Assembly (NCBI GenBank): GCA_039545295.1 | Contig: BCIK01000020.1 | Location: 509,694 to 573,693, forward strand | Direction: 5' to 3' | DNA from: Udeniomyces pyricola | Lineage: Eukaryota > Basidiomycota > Tremellomycetes > Cystofilobasidiales > Mrakiaceae | DNA length: 64,000 nucleotides | Shown here: in pieces, positions 1-13,293 of the stretch | Layout of the letters: each line of letters begins with the position of its first letter | Numbering within the stretch: the first letter of the stretch is position 1 | Notes under the pieces: model-generated | Databases searched by the model: none | What the model was told of the DNA's origin: nothing | Seen by the model: the letters and a program-made list of their open reading frames with translations, nothing else | Position numbers and translations under genes: made by a program

Positions 1-3000
1 GAAGCCTTGGGCGATGCAAGTGGAGCCATGTTGGGCAGAAGGATATCTCGAATATCCTGCTCGACTTTTGCGCTGTATAGTTCAATTCAACCTCAGGAGC
101 GGGGTCAGTACAATCACATGAAGATTCCGAAGTGACCATCCCGTGAAGTTGGGATTGGGAGACTCACCTTCCCATCAGTCGTCCGTCGTTCTGAATCATA
201 GCTCCAAGCAGCCTAACAAGAACCCCCTTTCCTTCTTCTTGCCTGAACCTCACCTCGTTGCTCTGCCCTTTGAGCCAACCCAAGCCCTGCTCAATCTCTC
301 CAGCTCGTGTGTCGAGATAGGCGAGAATGGTGGCCTTTTTCGCCTTTTCACTTGCGGCGCTACCCTTTCGATCGAAGAGTGGGCCAGGGAATGGCGTGGA
401 GCTGGATGAGAGAGCTAAAGAAGATAGCAAGATAGTGTGACGTCAGATCTGGAGAGGAGCAACTTGACATCTGAAGGACCATATCAGGCAACATACCCGA
501 CTCGGAGACAACTTCCATCAGGCTCTTGACTTTGACCGTTCGTCCATCTCCCTCCTCCATCCCATCCCCCAAAGCGCCTGCACCATACCCCCCGCCGACG
601 CCGAGACTAGGGTAGCATACAGCCACCCTGCCGTCAAAACCAAAGCTGATGACTGGAACCTGCTTGAACTTCTCGCCACCTCGGCCGAGGGGATCATCGG
701 CGACTGCAAGAACCATGTCAGGTACGTAGGCTGACGGCTGAGCGGAGGCGAATGTGTTGGCAGACGGAGGCTGGAGCTGAGGTTGGTATGAGCCATAAGA
801 TGAGGAGGCCGTAGAAGGAGTTCGTTGGTGTGGTAAAGTAGTGTTGGACCAGGAGGGTGAAGAGGCCGTCGTCGTGTTTCGTTGGCTCTGAGGAGACTCG
901 TGTACGAATGGGGTTCCGTAACCGTTGCGGGTCGAGGCACCAGAAGTGGGCCTTGGTGGGGGGCTTTGGCTCGGAGGTGGTGGTGGTGGGGCGAACGATT
1001 TCGACTGGGTCAAGGGTGCAACGGCTCGTCGACCTGCCCCCGCTGAGTTGGGGCGAGGAGGAGGCGATCCAACTGAAGAGCGGTTGTACGGGTCGGAGCC
1101 AGCCTCGGAAGGCGGAGCTGGAGGGCGACTATAACGAGAGTATGTTGAAGATGCGTTGGAAACAGTGGATGACGGTCGAGGAGGTGGAGGCAGAGGCTGA
1201 CTCGAGGACTTGACCGAAGAAGGAGCAGGAGGAGGGGGCACTATCGATCAAAGAAGGGTTTGGTAAGGTTCTTGTCGCGTTCAATTGCTGGCAGATATTC
1301 CTTTGAATGACTTACTCTGCTGACGATCTTGGTCAAACGAGACTCGCTCACTCGGTCTCTCCAGTGACATCCGCCGATCTTCGGGCTCGGCGAGGATTTC
1401 CATCTCGCCCGCTTCCTCATCCTCGAAGGCACGACCAGCCTCTGGATCTTCTTCCTCTTCGAATCGGTCTTGATCAGCGGCCTGGACGACAGAAGCCAAA
1501 GGCGGGCTGAGCGTCTTTCGCAACTCGCTGCTCGCTCGGGAAGGAGGCGGCTGTCGCGCCATGGGAGGAGGGGCTCGCGGCGGAGGTACGGAAGTAGCTG
1601 GAGGCGGAGGTCGGTTGGAATTCAAAGGAGACACAGCAGCTCGAGGAGGAGGCGTGAAAGTCCGGGAAGCAGGCGGCGGAGCGCGTGCCGACGCTGATGG
1701 AGGTGGAGGTGGGCTGAATGCTTTGGGAGGAGGTCCTGGAGGGGGTGCCTTGGAAGGAGGTGCCATTGGCCGCTGACTCCATGAATCAGCTCGCTTGGAA
1801 GGTGGCGGAGGAGGAGGTGGGGTCGCCGTCGCGCTGAGCGGAGGCAAGGCCGAGGGACTTCCGCCCATGGGACTAGCGATGGCGTTGATAGGTCCACCCC
1901 AAGGGGCAGGTGCCCTAGCTCGTCGGACGGGGATCGAGGGCATCACAGGAGGATCGTAAGCGTCGTAGGTCTGAGTCGTCTTGCGGACGTATGCAGGGGC
2001 GGCAGGCTTAGGCGGAGGGGCCGCCACTGCCGCCGGATGGGTAGCAAAGTATGGGTTCGGTGAGGAGCTAGTCGCATACGGATTGGGCGAAGAGGAGATG
2101 GCGTACGGATTGGGGGAGATTGACGCATAAGGGGAAGCAGCGGGTGTAGTGGTCGAACCAAAGACGGCAGACGAGCCGAGGCTAGGGGTCGAGTATGGAT
2201 TCAAGCTAGTAGCTGGAGGGGCGGTAGGCATACTGTACGGATTGATGGTCGCATATGGACTTGTGCCCGTGCTGGTGTATGCTGGCCGACTGCCCGAAGC
2301 GTAAGGATTCGTGCTAGCCGTTCGCCGAGGAGGATCGATGGCGACAGGAGGTTCCTCTTCCAGACTCTGTTGCTGTCCTTGTCGGTGTTCCTGCTGCTGG
2401 TGCTGCTCGGGCGATTCCTCGAAGGATAGACTCTCGAATCGAGCTTGCTCTTGTTCAAAGGGCGAGGCAAGGGAGGCAAGCGGACCAGCCCTGACCGAGG
2501 CCTCGCCGCCTCCCAGCCGCCTCGCTTCTGACTCGGAAAGAGCGTAGCCCTCGGACGCACCGGCAAACGTTGGGGAATGCATGGCTCGCTCCAAACTGTA
2601 GTGTCCGTTCGAGGAGATCTCAACGTCAGTTGGGCCAAGCTCCGGCTCGTGTTCCTCCACTTGCAACTCAAACAGGCCCATGGTTGGAGCCGAGGTAGAC
2701 TCATGCGTGGGTGCGGCGCTGAGGCCGAGATCGTCCTCTGTGTCAGCCAGAAGAGAGAAGTCGTCAAAGGTGTCACTGTTTGGGAACAAAGCGGAAGTCT
2801 CTGCCGGTGGTGGCGACGCGTCGACGGCAACATGGTGAGGTTCAGAGGGGATCGATACGGGGGCCTCGGCGAGGAAGTCATCGTCGTCGGCAACGTCGTC
2901 TCCGCCAAAGAGTTGAGTGACGTCGGGTGCCGGTGCTGGTGAGCCATGTGATGCTGGTAGGGGGGAGTCGGGCGAAGGGGTTGACTCCTCGGTCAATGGA

Positions 3001-3407
3001 GGAGCCAGAACGACCTCATCGTCGACGGGCTGCGACCGGTCGACCTCATGGGACTGGCGTGGCGGAGACGTGAGGAGAGAGGGAGATGGCGGAAGTGGGG
3101 ACGACTTTGGTGAGGAGGGCTCGGAAGCGTGATGACTATGATTGGGTAGCGAGTGAGTAGGAATAGTGGGCGACGCGGGAAGCGGTCGAGCAGGTTGATC
3201 CGGTGAGGACTCGAGGGTGGAGGAAGAAGAGGGATGGCGAGCAGGGGAGGATGATATCAGACTCTGATCGGGAGGAGGGGTCGACTCGCGATGGACAGAA
3301 GATCCAGCAGGGGTCGTCGGGTGATGGGTTGATTCGTCTTGAAGAAAGTCATGATCGTCTTGGGTGGAATGTGCAAAGAGGTCATTGGCTGGAGGGGCGT
3401 CTGACAT
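1..3407 (-). CDS. SEC16: COPII coat assembly protein Sec16 (3' end outside window)
   Basis: Sec16 is the scaffold that organises COPII coat assembly at ER exit sites. Visible exons are 3407-1316, 1240-497, 414-168 and 72-1; all junctions keep frame, and the gene runs off the left edge. The first ~790 residues are acidic, then Pro/Ser-rich with NPY repeats and polyproline. The family-specific block follows: DPLGRGGEKFKQVPVISFGF (entry to the central conserved domain), then STPFPGPLF and a helical region with RLLGAMIQNDGRL, all typical of fungal Sec16. The start is the only in-frame ATG at the head of the long exon. The rest of the ancestral-coatomer-like central domain and the C-terminal Sec23-binding region lie outside the window. 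It is divergent from the PAP2 gene at 4.2 kb. Family call is firm; exact intron ends are inferred. Confidence 0.85.
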
Positions 3408-3644
3408 GATTGTTGGATGGGCGAGTCAAGGGGGGAGGCAGGCAGGCAGGGAGGCAGGCAGGGCAAGGGAGGGCAAGGGAGGAGACGGGGAAGGGGAGGG
3501 AGGGGCGAATGGAAGGGGAAGAAGAGGGGCCTGGCTGGCCTATTGGCTGACCTATTAGGCAGATGCTTAGATGCCTCAGGAGGGAGGACAATGAGCGCAG
3601 GGCCAGAGACGTTGATGATGCATGCGCGCTCATCCATCAGCATG

Positions 3645-3667
3645 TAATAATAATAATAATAATAATA
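3645..3667. repeat. (TAA)n microsatellite
   Basis: About seven and a half uninterrupted TAA units in the SEC16 / PAP2-A intergenic region. Confidence 0.9.
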
Positions 3668-4185
3668 TCATCATATACAACTATTCTTCTTGCATCATAT
3701 ATCCACATCATCCACATCTCAACGGCCTCCACAATATCGTGCTCCAACAACTTATGTCCAAGGGGCGAGACTGATTTCTCATATTCAAAGTCGCCAATTC
3801 ATCTCATCCATCTCATCACCGATCGTTCACTCAAGATCCACGCTTGGGCGTCTGACACGCGCGCGCGCTAGCTCTTGCATTGGCTAATAGGTGACCAAGG
3901 AGGTTATTATCGTAGTCGTATCCAAGGTGGAAATGTATGGGACTAGTGGTGTGTGTCCTTCCAGCAACTGCTCTCCATCCTGCTCTTTATACTAATTCTC
4001 TAGCTAAGATGTAACGCAAGGTAAAAACTCTAATGCAATACTGCCCGCGTGACGCGTGGCCCATCGGCCGGCGTCACAACGTCGCGTCTTCGACTGCTAG
4101 TGAGCTGTGCGCCAAGCCAAGCGTCATGCATTCATCTTGCCGTCTAGTATTATCATTTAGTTTTCCTCTTCCTTCCATCCATCAT

Positions 4186-4224
4186 CCACCACCACCACCA
4201 CCACCACCACCACCACCACCACCA
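4186..4224 (+). repeat. (CAC)n microsatellite in the 5' leader of PAP2 gene A
   Basis: About thirteen CAC units ending 15 bases before the ATG of the downstream lipid phosphatase. It is outside the coding sequence: the frame opens only at ATG 4240. Confidence 0.85.
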
Positions 4225-4239
4225 TATCAATCATCAATC

Positions 4240-5949
4240 ATGAGCTGGTTCAATCATGCCAAGACCATGTCCAAAAAACGAAAGCTTCTCCTCCTCCGTA
4301 CTTGTGAGTCCCCATTTCTACTTCTTCTCTCGCACGCACAGCCTCCGGCCCCATCTTTCGGGCTCGGTCTGGTTCGCCAGCACTAGGGGACAAGGCCGCT
4401 CAACACATCAGCCTCTCTCCCGATCGTACATACCAACCACAGATCTTCCCGATTGGATCATCACCATCGTACTGTTCGGACTGTTCTACCTGCTCGACAG
4501 GGTTAATGGGTTTCGCCGCCAATTCGACATCAATGACACCTCGATCATGCACACGTTTGCTGTTCACGAACGCGTTCCTCCCTGGGCGTGAGCGCGCGTT
4601 CCCTTTGTGTTCCTTCAATCAGTTTTCCATCTCCACAATAAAGGATGGATGCTTAAAGAACGTGGACCTCATCTAACGTCTTGCGAGCGAAACCTCTCTG
4701 TCCCTGTCTCTGTCTTTCTCCAGGCTTGCCATGATCTGCGCCGTCGCTCCCGCCGTCATCATCCTCGTCACATCCCTCCTCTGGCAACGTTCGCTCTGGG
4801 ACTTTCATTCCGGATGGCTGGGTCTCCTCCTTGCCCTCGCTCTCACTTCTACGAGCACCAACATCATCAAGATCGTCGTCGGCCGACCACGTCCAGACAT
4901 GCTCGACCGATGTCAGCCGTTGGATGGCGTCACTAACGCTGGACCCCCGTCGTATGGGCTCTCCAACTGGCACATCTGTACGAGGACTGATTTGCTCAAC
5001 GATGGGTTCCGCAGCTTTCCCAGTGGTCATTCGTGTGAGTTTATGTGTTTGACTTTTCACGTCACCTCCTCCCAACCTCCCCACCCCTCTTCCCCAAAAC
5101 AAAAGGTTGACCTTGAGGATTGAGGGTTGTTTTCCATGTTGCCACTCCAGCCCTGAGTTGGTGTGGTCTCGGTTTCCTTACGCTCTATCTGGCCGGCAAG
5201 ATGCACATCTGGGATCAAAAGGGTGTGACGACCAAGAGTTGGATTCTTCTTGCTCCCTTATCGGGCGCCATGTTAGTCACACTTAGTCGAACGATGGACT
5301 ACAGACACCATGCTACCGATGGTACGTCGAGAGTCTTTCCTAATATGACGCAAGACGTCAAGCCGTCAGTGTTGACAAATTGATCCCGTCCTGTCGCGGT
5401 CCACAGTCATTGCTGGATCCATCCTTGGCGCTCTCATCGCCTGGTTCTCATACCGTCAATGTAAGCAGAAGAGTCCATTCATCGTTTCTTGTGTTTGAGC
5501 CCTTAGTGCATCTGATACCTGTTGGTTGAGGGTCGAACTGAAGTAGAGGAAGATAGAACAAACAGGAAGACAACATGGGAAGCGGAGAGATCAACAACAA
5601 CAAAAACGTACGACTGACATCATCTTGGCTTGTCCATGCTTGGCTTGCGTGGCCACTGCGTCCTCATCTTGTCCTACCTCTGCACCGGGATCCCTCGACG
5701 CCCTCCACCTCCTCAGACTATCCTCCTCTCGATCACCCGCTTTCCCACAAGCCTTACTCACCCCGTGTCCCTCGTGAAGTAGAAGATGATCCTGAACATG
5801 ACCCTGAACGCAATCAACTCACCAACTTCCAGAGTTCCTCACCGACCCACAAACCAGGCAACTTGATCCCATCAGCCAACGGTCTCAACGGGCAGTCGAG
5901 ACGAGAAAATGACGAAGGTGTGCCCATCGTCAACGGATATGCAGTCTGA
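4240..5949 (+). CDS. PAP2-family lipid phosphate / diacylglycerol pyrophosphate phosphatase (paralogue A)
   Basis: Integral-membrane phosphatase of the Dpp1/Lpp1 type, which dephosphorylates phosphatidate, lysophosphatidate and diacylglycerol pyrophosphate. Exons 4240-4303, 4443-4587, 4724-5034, 5151-5321, 5407-5460 and 5717-5949 join in frame to 325 residues. All three PAP2 catalytic motifs are present: [19 protein letters not shown] (across an intron) and SRTMDYRHHATD. They are separated by several hydrophobic membrane spans (for example DWIITIVLFGLFYLL and GLLLALALTST). The C-terminal tail is hydrophilic and acidic, probably cytosolic. The last intron (5461-5716) is unusually long for the gene. 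A paralogue lies at 16.8 kb on the same strand. Confidence 0.88.
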
Positions 5950-6258
5950 ACGAGGGGACGGCGCTTGGCATGGTTAGCATAGTGGACGATGAAGGGCTCC
6001 TTCGTTTCCTGTTTTCTTATTAATTTATCGAATTGTCCCGCCACTATTCTTTCTCTCTCGGTAATTGAAATGATCGCTTGCTTGTCCGTTCTGACCCGTC
6101 ACAAGAGAGATAAAAAAGGCCATTATTTCGTGACAGATGCGTGCACAACAAGATACCAGTGAAGAAGACAAAAGGGAGAAAGAAAAAGAACAACGAGAGT
6201 AAGAGGGCAAAGAGAGTCGCAGGGTTCTTGTGTTATTGGTTTGTTGGATCAGAGTGAT

Positions 6259-9200
6259 TTAGTATCCGGTCCCTCCTCCTCCCCCACCGCCGCCACCTCC
6301 TTGGCCTTGCAGCATTGCCATCCTCGCCGGGTTGATTGCCGGGCCTCGCGAGGCTCCACCTCCAGGAACTCCACCAGACGGCCCAGGTCCTGACCCACCA
6401 GGTGCAGGCGGCTGCTGGCCGTAGCCATACTGTTGCTGTCCCGGATACGATGGCATCGATCCAGAAGCTGCGACAGCTGGGTAACCGTAAGGCATTGGAG
6501 CGCCACCCATGCTGGGTTGATTGGCCATGAAACCTTGTTGCGGTTGTTGAGCGTAGTATGCGGCGGCGTTGGGATCCTGATAGCCACCTAGGGGGTTGAG
6601 AGGGTAAGGCGCAGCGGCGGTCATGAGAGACGGAATCGGGTGACCGTCTGTGGCCGAAGAAGAAAGCGAAGGGGACAGCACATCCAGGTCAATACGAGGT
6701 TTCCTTCGTGACCAAACCAGAAAAGGGGAGAATGGACGAACATGGGTTGGGCGTCGAGGCAGATTGGCCACCACCGTAACTAATTTGAATGAAGGGAACA
6801 CAGATAAGCGACCCCATTTGTCAAAACCAGTGCAGCGAGCGCCAGGGAAACTCACCCGGCATAAGGGTTCATGGGCGTCGCGCCACCCAGGCGGGAACCG
6901 CCAGGCGTCCGTCCACCAGCAGGCGTCCGCCCGCCAGCAGGTGTTCTTCCGCCATAAGCGGGCGTAGCACCACCAAGTCGACCACCGTATGGAGTCTTAC
7001 CACCACCTGAAAAGAAAACATGAGAAAAACACGAAAAAAGCAAAGGAAAAGAGCGACAACAATCATGATGAGTACAGGCCTTTTGCTATCCGTGACTTAA
7101 ATTGAGAGTGGAGTGCAAGGCAGATGACGAGGAATAGGAGACAAACCTCCGCCACCCGATTGACTCATAAGCTGTTGGTATTGTAACTTGAATGCATTGC
7201 AGAGTTCGAGGACTCCACCGACAGTAGCCTCGCCGAGGACGAACGAACCAGGGTGAACCTTGACGGGCTGGATGAGGACAGTAAAGGTCAAGTAATGTCA
7301 ACATACTGCTGACTCAGTCTGCGAGACATGCAGAGTTTGACAAAGGAGAAGTGGGTAGTAATTACCCAATTTTGAATCTGACCACCCTCGCTCTCGGCCT
7401 TGTTAAGGAAAGCAAGAATGAACGAGCCGGGCCGTTTGCGATCGAGGCCAAAGGCGTAATTGGATTTGCCGGGATGGGCGAGGACGTAGGTACGAAGGAA
7501 ATTGTCTGAAAGATGAAGGTGACTCAATCATCAGTAACAGGCCGGAAATGATGAAGAGAGAAGAGGAATTCGGGTGATCAGGTGGAAGCAAGCAAGTCTA
7601 CGTACGGAGGTCTTCAACGTTCCTGCCCTTGAACTTATCCGACCGCATGAGCTGGTCGCCCTTGGAGACAATCTCGCCGATGTGCGAAACAATGAGGTCG
7701 TCGAGATCGTGGTAAGAGTACTGGTTGCCGACCCGGAGGATCTGACCGAGGGCAGTCGGGTTGGGCTTGTCTCGCTCCTCGACCTCTGTAGAGCAAGGAA
7801 ACGACAGAGATGCATGAATAAGGGCGTTTCGCAAGGACGAGTGCAAAACCCTCCTACAGTCGAAGCCCTTCCCTCATAAAAGGGATATATATATAAATAA
7901 AGCATTGCTAGACTTACCAATGTGCTGATACAAATCGTCATCGACCTTCCACGTCAATGCGAGGCGGTCGGGGCCTTTAGAAGAAGGTCGGATGACGGCA
8001 TCACCACGCTGCATGTTGACAAGATGCTGCTCAGCTTGGGCGGCGTTGTAGTTGTAGAAGTTGGGGTGGTCGATTTGACGTCGGGTACGCTCCGTCTCGG
8101 TCCGCTTTTTCTTCTGCAAAGCCGCCAGGTCGGCCGCCTCGCGCTGGTGATCGTACGGCTCGCTTCGGTTGACGGATCGGAACTTATCGTCGCCTTGCGA
8201 GATTTCGGTGTTTCGCAGCGAGAACTCAAAGTGGAACTCTTCGGGCTTGGCCTCAAGACAGAGCGCTCGCACGATTTGCTTCTTTTGAAGAATGTCGCCG
8301 GGATGAGTGACATTGAACTCCGGGTCGGCGAACCAACCTTGGCCGACATGCCCCTCGATCTTGGAGTCGAGCGTGAGTATGACATCGGTTGGCGAGATTC
8401 TTTGGATAGTCGCCGCGACGATGAGACCAGGCGCGAGGGTCGAGCGCGACTCTCCGGTCAACATGGTCAGGACCTGCCAAGCATCAGGAATTTCAAAGTT
8501 GCGTCGTCGATCCTTTGCGGGCTCGATGATTTCGTCCTTCATGGCCTCCAGAGCGAGCCGCTTCTCGACGCCTCGGAGCATCCGCAGATTGCTCGCAAAG
8601 TCAAAGAGGCTGAGCTGCTCGAGCTTGTACTTGGGGTCGTCCTCAGTCATTAGTCGGACGATAGCTTTGGATGGATGCTCGTCAATCGTGTCCTCGCTAT
8701 CGAGTTCGAGCGCGTTGTCGGCCATCTTTCGAGCAAACTCGTAATCGTCGGGGTGAATGCGCGTTCCGTCGAGAGGATCCGGCTGGTTGTCCGTGTTGGA
8801 TCCGACGAGCTCGAGGTCCTCTACCTCGTGCTGAATCTCAAGGAAGGCTGCTGCATTGGTGAACACGTCAAGCGACAGGAGCGAATTTCGCAGTAGGTCG
8901 CCTCGGTTGGTGAGAGAGCTATTGCCCTATTAATGGAATCGTTCATGATGTGAAGCGAGGGAGAAGGTAAACGTGAAAGAGCCGTAAGCATTTTGGTCGA
9001 TGACAGTTCCAAACTAACCCAGCAGATGCGTAAAATCCTCCTACTTACGGTTCGAACGATGTCGGCGACAAGTTTTTTGGCCTTTCTCGGCCCGAGTCCG
9101 GCGACAAAGGGAAGAACGTGCTGGTTGTACGAGTCCGAGACGACCTCGTTGATGGCAACTCCGACGTCGTTGACGACGTTCACGAGGGCCCGCTCGAGGT

Positions 9201-12200
9201 GCAAGAGGAGTTTCTCGCGAGGAACCTGCAAAACGTTGGATAGACGAGACCATGGCGCGAGTTCAGAAGAAGTGGGCATCAGATGACCGTGAACAAGGAT
9301 GATTCGCGTCTAGCTGATTACGCACCAAATTTTGAGAGTCTTCGTCAAAGGTAATAGCCGAAACGTCGGCTCCAAGCGCGCAGAACTCATGAATTGGGCT
9401 TTGAGCAAATCGACCGAGACCGATACAGTATCGGCCGGTCGTAGGTTGGGTCGGGAACTCAGACTGAGCCCGGAGAGAGTGCTGGTAGATTCGGGCAACG
9501 TTATCGGGAACATAAATGACTGGGATGAGGACCTCCTCCAGCTCGTGAGCTTCCTCGGCCTCAATCTGAGCCTCTGTCAGCCCAGCGGGTCGACCGTCGT
9601 CGGCGCGCTTCTTCTCGATTTTCTCCTTGGCAAGAGCGAGGACCAGGCTCTTGACGTTCTTGGTGAGGTGGTGTGTTGAGTACGAGAGACCGCCAACGAC
9701 GATGACGGCCGGCTTGCGACGGGAAACGAATGCCTTGAACTCGTCTGTAGGCTTGACGTCGGCTTCGTCGTCAAAGATGGAAGCGTTCTTAGAGCTGAGG
9801 GTGTCGAGCTTGATTGTCTCGCGAACGCGGCCCGACTCATCGATGAAGACGCACATGACGGCATCCTTCGGCCCACCCAGGCCATGGGAGACGGCCAGGA
9901 CGGATGGGGTGTCGCCCTTTTCATAAACTTTGGGCTGATACGGCGACTGGTAAGCGGACTAGATGCAAGAATGAAGTGTGTGCCCGAGAGAATCAAACGT
10001 CAGTATGTGACCTCGATACCAAAGAAGAAACACTGACACGGGCGGATGCAACGTACCCTCTCAAGTGCGGCGCCACAGATCCTGGCAGTGTAGTCCTCAA
10101 CTTCAGTCTTCATCCATTCGCGGATCCACTTGCTCCCAAAGGGAACGAGTCCCTTCCTGACGGCCTTGCTGACGACGGCCTGCCTAAATTCGTTCCACGC
10201 GATAGCCTGGTCGGAGTAGGCGGCGTCGGATCGGTAGGCAGCAAAGATGGCGTCCTCAAACCTCGCGATAGCCGTCTCAGGGAGGCCAACGTTCACAGTA
10301 ACAAGGAGGTCTTTCTCGGCTTCCAGGATATGCAGGAACTGAGCGGAGTTTAGTAGCTCGTGAACGCTTTTGCCCTTAAGGTACTTGAAGGACTGTAGGA
10401 GGGTGAGGTCGGAAATGGGTCAAACGAGAGGATGGAGACCATACGGCAAGTCAGGTCAATCGCTGATAATATCGCAAGCTGAAGAGGGAAAGTGATGGGA
10501 CGACGAAAACGAGAAAGAAAAGCGGATTGCGGCACTAACAAAGTAAGGGTGGAAGTGATCAATCTTGGTCAAGCCCTTATCAGTTGGAAGGACGAAGACC
10601 TGGCCCTGATCTTGAAATAGCTGACGGATCATTTGGCGAAGCGTTGGATTTTTGGTAAAGTCTTGGACAAGAATCGATTGAGCGGCTGAAAGAGGCAAAC
10701 GCAACCGAATGTCAGCTAGATGTAAGAGGCTCGGGGAGCTGGCAAACAGTTGTTAAATTAAAACAAAATAAAAAATGAAATAAAAGTCCCGCACCTTCCA
10801 GGACGTGACCTGCTTCCGTGAGAGTTCCTCGAGAATCGGTAAACTCGCTGGCGTAATCTTCCGGCAGGGCCGGGGGATCGTCTTGCGTGGCAGAGTGACT
10901 ATCCCGATTGAGGTTGAAAGAAACGGCCTCCTCGACGGAAATAGCAGCAGCCTGAGGGTCGGATGGGAACGCGTGTCAACTCCAATGTTGACTCAACCGT
11001 GTGCATTTATTTAGCAAAAAAAAAAAGACATATGAAAGAGACAAACCTTGATGAAGATGGACAGTCGCGTGTCTCGAAGTTTGTCGAGGCCAAATTTGCC
11101 TCCAGTACCGGATGGCTTCTTATGGGCTCGACCTTCGCCTTCTTGCCGCAGGACCTCCTCGTCTGCTCGGATCTCGCGCATCTCTCTTCCGTACGCCGTT
11201 CGGAGGTACTCAAGCGCGTCAACGACCCCTTCGACCCCTTCGTCAGCCGTGCCAGACGGGCCGATGACGCGTTCTTCAAAGTAGACACGACGCGGGTCCT
11301 TCTTCTTCTTGATAACGTTACCATCGTCGTCTTCAATGTCCATGCCATCCGAATCATCGCCGTCCTCTTCCTTGGCGAGTCGAGGCAAAAGCTTGTCACG
11401 CCAGATGGCCTCAAGGCCAGCCCGCCTCTCGCTAAGGGCGCGGTATTTGATGCCGAGGTCAAAGACGGTCCAAAGCTCGTCACGCGTGAGAAGTGGGAGG
11501 GTGTCCTTGGACATGTCCCGGATGTCACCCGAGACATGGTGATAGATGTGGGTGATGTAGTCGCGTCGATGCTCGTAGATGAAAGGAACCTCGAGATGAT
11601 TTTCAAACATAAATTCAAGCGACTTCTCGATGGCGGTGAGGAAATCAGGATAGAGGTCTTCATGAAGTGGAGGTTCGCCGTGCATAGTGGTCATGGGGAG
11701 GAAGTGGGAGCGCGTTCGCGATGAGAGGCGCGTCGAGATCCACTTGGCAGCGGGGCGAGTGGCAGGGAAGGCCGGGTAGGGATCGGGCACATAGGTCGGT
11801 TGGGATGAGAGAGTTGAGTTGAGAAGCTGATGTCGTTCGGGAATGTCGCGTAGACGGATGAGATCGTCGGCGAAGCCAAGGTGCCTCTCTTGAATCTCGG
11901 ATGGCTCGAAGACCTGTGATCGGGATTGTTTGATGACGTCGTCAAGTTGGCGTCAGATATCGGGTTGTAGAACGAAACACACCAGATTTATCGCAGTACA
12001 CAGATCCGAAACGGGGATCTTACGTCATGCATGTTGGGCTTCTCGCCTTCCTTGAGTCCGCCCATCTGGTGTTCTTCGTCCTCGAGGACCCAGTCGTATT
12101 CGTCTCCGTTTCCAAAGACATCGTAGATGTCGTCCCATGCGCTTTAGGAGGCAGACATCAATAAGAAACCGAGCCTTTGTCAGTGATGTATACAATGCGC

Positions 12201-13293
12201 GTGTGAAAGGGCACACGCCTCAACGACACGCGAAAGTACAGAGGCGACTCACGCCTTGTCGATGCCACCTTCACCACCCTGCTTCGTTCCAAGTTGCTTA
12301 TTCTTGAGACGCCTTTTTTTCTCTTTCCTCCTGGCACGCTCAGCCTCTTCATCATCTCCCCCAGGCGCTTCGTCCTCTTCGATGAAATCGGCCATGTCGT
12401 CAACGTCGTCATCCATCATCATGGCTTCCTTGCGCTTCCTCGGCATGTCCTCGAAGATTCGAGTGAGGTCATGGGAAGGAAGTTCCTCATCTTCTTCTTC
12501 TTCCTCGGACGATGCGTTGGACCGAGCAGAAGACGATCGTCGGCGTCGGAGCTTCTTTGGTTTCGGAGCAGGCTTGGAGGCGCGTGGCTTCGCGCCCGTG
12601 TTTTCGGCGAGGAGGTCGAGGTCGTCATCAGACAGAAAGTCGGGCGTGGACCGTTCTGAATATGAAGGATTAGACGATGAGGACACAACAGTTCAGAGCG
12701 TGAGTCAGAAGATATACTGGGCGACGCGATGATGACCAGTAGACAATCCCCGTCGATATCCTGACATGGCTTTGAAAGGCTCGGCCGAGGTCGCGACGGG
12801 CGTATGAACGTACCACGTCGTCTCTTCTTCTTGTGTTTGCTTCGCTTCTTTTTGGACCCTCCTTCGTCATCTTCATCTTCTTCCTCCTCGTCGTCGTCAT
12901 CAGCGATGAAGCCCTCGGCGATTCGACGAGCCTAGGAGACAAAGGTGGCAAGGCAAGCATTAGGGAGAAGATGCAGGGCAGGAATGAATCGGTCAGCCAC
13001 GCGATCGAGGAATAAATGCGCATGATGGGATCGAATATGAATGCAGGTTAGATTCAACATAATGTGAGATGTATGGCAGGACGAAGAGTGTTTGAGGGAT
13101 TGCTGGGGCGTCTAGCAGAGGGCAGGGAAGGAAAGGCAAGGCAAGAAGACGGTGGACTGACCTCTTCGGGGTCGTCCTCTTCCTCTTCACTCGAGTCGTC
13201 GTCCATATTTCGATTTCTGTCTGGGCCGATGTCGTCGCCCTCGCCTTCGGACGACTGCCTCTGATCGTCATCTTCTTCTGGGCGGTCGGACAT
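6259..13293 (-). CDS. SPT6: Transcription elongation factor / histone chaperone Spt6
   Basis: Spt6 travels with RNA polymerase II and reassembles nucleosomes behind it. Exons (start-end on minus): 13293-13162, 12931-12814, 12655-12253, 12141-12024, 11913-11047, 10951-10795, 10685-10540, 10392-10057, 9958-9326, 9225-9049, 8926-7918, 7785-7606, 7505-7366, 7267-7147, 7006-6856, 6779-6742, 6647-6259. Together they give an intact 1704-residue frame, in the normal family range. Order: acidic N-terminus with Lys-rich patches (1-250); core starting with FEPSEIQERH (~258); YqgF-like domain with VIYVPDNVARIYQ (~760-970); helix-hairpin-helix with FVAGLGPRKAKKL (~1000); DLD/S1 region with DPLDGTRIHPDDYEFA; tandem SH2 with HPGKSNYAFGLDRKRPGSF (~1430-1500). 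Then comes a GGxTP-repeat segment (1513-1562) and a Gly/Pro/Gln-rich tail. It shares a 345-base divergent promoter with the zinc-finger gene at 13.6 kb. Confidence 0.93.

Larger units (their letters stand above)
3408..4239. promoter_or_regulatory. Divergent intergenic region SEC16 / PAP2 gene A
   Basis: About 830 bases between two head-to-head genes; both promoters must lie here. It contains a (TAA)n run at 3645-3667, a C/A-rich stretch, and a (CAC)n run at 4186-4224 that ends just before the PAP2 start codon and so probably lies in its 5' leader. I see no credible ORF or RNA gene. Confidence 0.5.

Noticed and set aside
7922..8653. 243-residue plus-strand ORF
   Set aside because: Antisense to the Spt6 core exon; the minus frame carries recognisable Spt6 sequence and this one has none.
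10963..11724. 253-residue plus-strand ORF
   Set aside because: Antisense shadow of an Spt6 exon; no motif, no start context.
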